Below, in pieces: positions 5,853 to 7,935 of a stretch of 7,935 nt of DNA. Numbering within the stretch: position 1 is the stretch's first letter; each line of letters opens with the position of its first letter. The translations under genes and the position numbers were made by a program. The DNA lies in the NCBI GenBank assembly GCA_964604565.1, contig CAZRZN010000206.1, positions 1-7,935 on the forward strand. The letters are read 5' to 3'. The notes beneath the pieces were generated by a model. That model was given only the letters and a program-made list of their open reading frames with translations, ran no database searches and was not told where the DNA came from. Origin of the DNA: CAZRZN01 sp964604565 (GTDB lineage: Bacteria > Pseudomonadota > Alphaproteobacteria > Rhodobacterales > Rhodobacteraceae).

Positions 5853-6116
5853 ATGCAATCCGAAACCACGTTGAAGCGGCACGCGGCATTGGTTGACGAA
5901 ATGGCGAATGCACGCGGAATCGACCTCGAAGAGGAAATCCTGCGCGGCCGAATGACCATCGGCGATCTGGACGATGCTGTGCTGCGGTGCACCGGCTGCA
6001 CGGGCACGGAGGCATGCGCGCACTGGTTGGCCACCCAGCCCACCGTTCAGCGGGCGGAAGACGCGCCTCTATACTGCCGCAATACAGAGATGTTCCTCGA
6101 GTTGGAAAATGGTTAA
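5853..6116 (+). CDS. DUF6455 family protein A
   Basis: An 87-aa soluble small protein, first of three paralogues in a row. It has a helical N-terminal half (HAALVDEMANARGIDLEEEI, 10-29) and the family's cysteine block RCTGCTGTEACAHWL (45-59), giving C46, C49 and C55 in a CxxC-x5-C-xx-W arrangement. A fourth cysteine, C75, lies in APLYCRNTEMF. The cysteine spacing suggests metal or Fe-S binding, or redox chemistry, but the family has no established function that I know of. The start is fixed by an excellent Shine-Dalgarno sequence. The end overlaps the next gene by 8 bases. It lies behind an FNR-type palindrome, so low-oxygen control is likely. Confidence 0.88.
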   Translation: MQSETTLKRHAALVDEMANARGIDLEEEILRGRMTIGDLDDAVLRCTGCTGTEACAHWLATQPTVQRAEDAPLYCRNTEMFLELENG

Positions 6117-6420
6117 GGCGCAGGGCGTAACGATCACTTCGGCCACGACGCCCATGGGGGAACCGACCGCGCATTACTGGCTGGTGCAGCGGATGGCAAA
6201 GGTCTCGGGCGTCGATCTTGTCGCCGCATTCGAGGCCGGCGTCCTCAAGCAGGAAGATTGGTGCGATATCGTCACGCGGTGCCGCCGTTGCCAGCAGGCT
6301 CAGGGCTGCAAGCGCTGGCTGGATGAGCGCACCGATGACAGGTTCCGTCCGTCACCAAACTGCATTAATCAAGAGCGACTCGCGGCTGTTCAAGAGGCGC
6401 TTGAACGATCCCGGATTTGA
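6109..6420 (+). CDS. DUF6455 family protein B
   Basis: A 103-aa paralogue of its neighbours. The domain starts near residue 18 (EPTAHYWLVQRMAKVSGVDL) and carries RCRRCQQAQGCKRWL (57-71) with C58, C61 and C67, plus the distal C85 (PSPNCINQERL). C52 is an additional cysteine just before the block. I chose ATG 6109, which overlaps the stop of protein A by 8 bases and implies translational coupling; only GGAA precedes it. An in-frame ATG at 6154 (residue 16) sits right before the domain and could be the true start, but it has no ribosome binding site. Longer upstream extensions only shadow protein A. Confidence 0.85.
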   Translation: MVKAQGVTITSATTPMGEPTAHYWLVQRMAKVSGVDLVAAFEAGVLKQEDWCDIVTRCRRCQQAQGCKRWLDERTDDRFRPSPNCINQERLAAVQEALERSRI

Positions 6421-6430
6421 GAGAGCTGGC

Positions 6431-6694
6431 ATGACCTTTCCGATCGGTGACCCTGCTCGCCATTTTTTCATGACGCGCAGCGTGGCCCGCATCATGGGCG
6501 TAAATCTGGCGAAGGCGATGGAGGACGGTAGCCTCCGCCCGGAGACCTACGCCGATATGGTCACGCGCTGTCGTGGCTGCGCGCTGGTGTCCGCCTGCGA
6601 AAAATGGCTGGCCCGACAGACCGGCACCAGTGCAACGCCGCCACCGGGATGTTGTTGCAGCAAGGTCTTATGTGATCTGCGTCGGCGCCAGTGA
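6431..6694 (+). CDS. DUF6455 family protein C
   Basis: An 87-aa third paralogue, starting 10 bases after the stop of protein B behind GAGAG. The domain is compact: GDPARHFFMTRSVARIMGVN (6-25) aligns with the helical part of B. RCRGCALVSACEKWL (46-60) then supplies C47, C50 and C56 before W59. The C-terminal end differs from its siblings. At the distal cysteine position there are three consecutive cysteines, C74-C76, and another at C81, followed by the basic tail LRRRQ. This extra cysteine content could reflect a changed metal site or simply a divergent end. It stops 21 bases before the convergent NDUFA9-like gene ends, with no terminator visible between them. Confidence 0.87.
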   Translation: MTFPIGDPARHFFMTRSVARIMGVNLAKAMEDGSLRPETYADMVTRCRGCALVSACEKWLARQTGTSATPPPGCCCSKVLCDLRRRQ

Positions 6695-6715
6695 CGGGTC
6701 CTTGCCGCGTGACAA

Positions 6716-7699
6716 TCAATCAGGCCGAAGGTTCTGTGCCGACTCCTTGATTGCGGCATACTGGCCCGACGGACGAAAGCGCCAAAGATAGTCGGGCAAT
6801 ACAGCCGGAATGGCCGTTGGGGTTATCTCGAGATCGGCAAATGTCTTGGTCTTGCCAGTCACGACATTGTCAGAGCGCAGGCTGCGGACCTGATCCGCGG
6901 TGATCTGCGCCGGGATCAGACCCCCGGAGGCCGACTGCACCAGATCGAAGACCCGGCCCATCACACCCGCCACAAAGAACGGGATGTTGAGAATCAACCT
7001 GCGGCGGCGGATCACGCCGAGCATGGTCTGCATGAGTTCACGAAAGCTTTGGACGTCAGGGCCGCCAAGCTCGTAGATGCCGCCTTTCGCCTCGCCAAGG
7101 ATGCCCTTGACCGCCGCCTTCGCGACGTCGTCCACATATACGGGCTGGAATTTCGTGCGCGCGCCAACCACCGGCAGAACCGGACCCAGTCGGGTCATCC
7201 CGGCAAATCGATTGAAGAACTGGTCCTCTGGTCCGAAGATCACGGAGGGTCGTAGGATGACGGCCTGCGGCATGTGATGCAGGACACCCTCTTCGCCCTT
7301 GCCCTTGCTCCGCGCGTAGAGGCTGACCCCATCAGGGTCCGCGCCGATCGCGGAAATATGCACCATGGTGGCAACATCCGTTTCAGAGGCGATCCGCGCA
7401 ATTCTCTCCGCCCCATCTTGCTGGACGGCATCGAAATTATTCTTTCCACCCTTGTCGAAAGTGCCGACGCAGTTCACGACCGCGTCGGCGCCGTGCATCA
7501 CGCTGCGCACGCTGTCATCGTCGCGAATGTTGCAGAAGACCGGTTCTACCTGCCCCACCACGCCATAGGGGCGAACGAAAATGGCTTCGTTGGGCCGGCG
7601 CACGGCAACGCGCACGCGCCAGCCTTCTTTCGCCATGCGCAGGGCAATGTATCGCCCGACGAACCCCGAGCCGCCATAGATGGTGACGAGTTTGGACAT
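6716..7699 (-). CDS. Complex I NDUFA9-like NAD(P)-binding protein
   Basis: A 327-aa atypical short-chain dehydrogenase of the NDUFA9 / NmrA-like group. The N-terminal Rossmann motif is YGGSGFVGR (8-16), a basic pair R34-R35 after the second strand suggests NADPH preference, and the fourth-strand region VNCVGTF (75-81) follows. VHISAIGAD (113-121) then leads to the YARSK pair (Y128, K132), and the substrate-domain entry is ILRPSVIFGPEDQF. Bacterial members are annotated by similarity to the accessory complex I subunit NDUFA9. Their role in bacteria is not settled, and no nuo genes are in this window. The start is the ATG at 7699, with GGGGAG about 8 bases upstream. A longer in-frame extension to 7819 would add 40 residues before the Rossmann motif and is unlikely. 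Confidence 0.9.
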   Translation of the reverse strand: MSKLVTIYGGSGFVGRYIALRMAKEGWRVRVAVRRPNEAIFVRPYGVVGQVEPVFCNIRDDDSVRSVMHGADAVVNCVGTFDKGGKNNFDAVQQDGAERIARIASETDVATMVHISAIGADPDGVSLYARSKGKGEEGVLHHMPQAVILRPSVIFGPEDQFFNRFAGMTRLGPVLPVVGARTKFQPVYVDDVAKAAVKGILGEAKGGIYELGGPDVQSFRELMQTMLGVIRRRRLILNIPFFVAGVMGRVFDLVQSASGGLIPAQITADQVRSLRSDNVVTGKTKTFADLEITPTAIPAVLPDYLWRFRPSGQYAAIKESAQNLRPD

Positions 7700-7801
7700 G
7701 GACGCTCTCCCCTGGTCAAGCTGCTGATTCCCGAATACCGACGCACAAGGCCCGCTGCAAGGCGCCCGTTTGCCGCGCGGGAAATCTTTGAAAAATGTGC
7801 G

Positions 7802-7829
7802 TTGACACCCCGCTGTCACACGCTTAAAG
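7802..7829 (+). promoter_or_regulatory. Promoter of tRNA-Leu
   Basis: A consensus -35 TTGACA (7802-7807) is followed after 16 bases by TTAAAG (7824-7829), a fair -10. This would start transcription around 7836, about a dozen bases before the mature tRNA 5' end, a normal short leader. Confidence 0.6.
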
Positions 7830-7848
7830 CCCCGATGTCACCACCTGT

Positions 7849-7935
<87 letters not shown>

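Noticed and set aside
6978..6990. The 13-mer AACGGGATGTTGA also occurs at 5768-5780, next to the FNR-type site, and is followed at 6987 by TTGAGAATCAA.
   Set aside because: The second copy is inside the NDUFA9-like coding region, its dyad has a 3-base centre instead of the FNR-type spacing, and one shared 13-mer may be chance.
7700..7819. A 40-residue N-terminal extension of the NDUFA9-like protein.
   Set aside because: The Rossmann motif begins at residue 8 of the protein starting at 7699, that ATG has a good GGGGAG site, and the extension has no domain character.

Overview
The window is a high-GC chromosomal segment of a member of the Rhodobacterales (Paracoccaceae/Roseobacteraceae type alphaproteobacterium). 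This assignment rests on gene content: an alphaproteobacterial AspRS C-terminus, methylmalonyl-CoA epimerase overlapping a DUF1467 membrane protein, an EI24/CysZ-like protein coupled to a YdjA-like nitroreductase, a complex I NDUFA9-like protein, and DUF6455 small proteins. No database search was possible. All family names are read from motifs and remembered family signatures.

Layout, left to right. (1) 2-244: the 3' end of aspS on the + strand, with an intrinsic terminator at 330-350. (2) 245-604: no convincing gene, but a strong nested hairpin at 390-445. (3) 605-1321, minus: a receiver-domain response regulator with an unassigned C-terminal half, divergent from (4) 1455-2146, plus: mce and a DUF1467 gene overlapping by one base. 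(5) 2147-2630: about 480 bp without a convincing gene; one weak minus-strand ORF may be a remnant. (6) 2631-3904, minus: a nitroreductase coupled by an ATGA overlap to an EI24-domain membrane protein. (7) 3905-4291: about 390 bp without a convincing gene. (8) 4292-4930, minus: a DUF393 (DCC-family) CxxC protein followed by a 76-aa protein of unknown function. (9) 5044-5754, plus: an M48-family lipoprotein metallopeptidase. (10) 5853-6694, plus: three consecutive small DUF6455 proteins behind an FNR-type palindrome and a near-perfect Shine-Dalgarno sequence. (11) 6716-7699, minus: an NDUFA9-like NAD(P)-binding protein, convergent with the DUF6455 cluster. (12) 7849-7935, plus: tRNA-Leu(CAG) with encoded CCA, preceded by a promoter, ending exactly at the window edge.

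Most of the window is ordinary housekeeping and accessory-core sequence. The most interesting part is 5777-6694. Three paralogous cysteine-motif proteins (CxxC-x5-C-xx-W plus a distal Cys) are arranged as a tight operon whose upstream region carries a TTGAC-N4-GTCAA palindrome. An 8-bp-arm dyad there also overlaps the ribosome binding site. This suggests an oxygen- or redox-responsive, possibly metal- or Fe-S-binding small-protein system. The regulation and the cysteine chemistry are inference.
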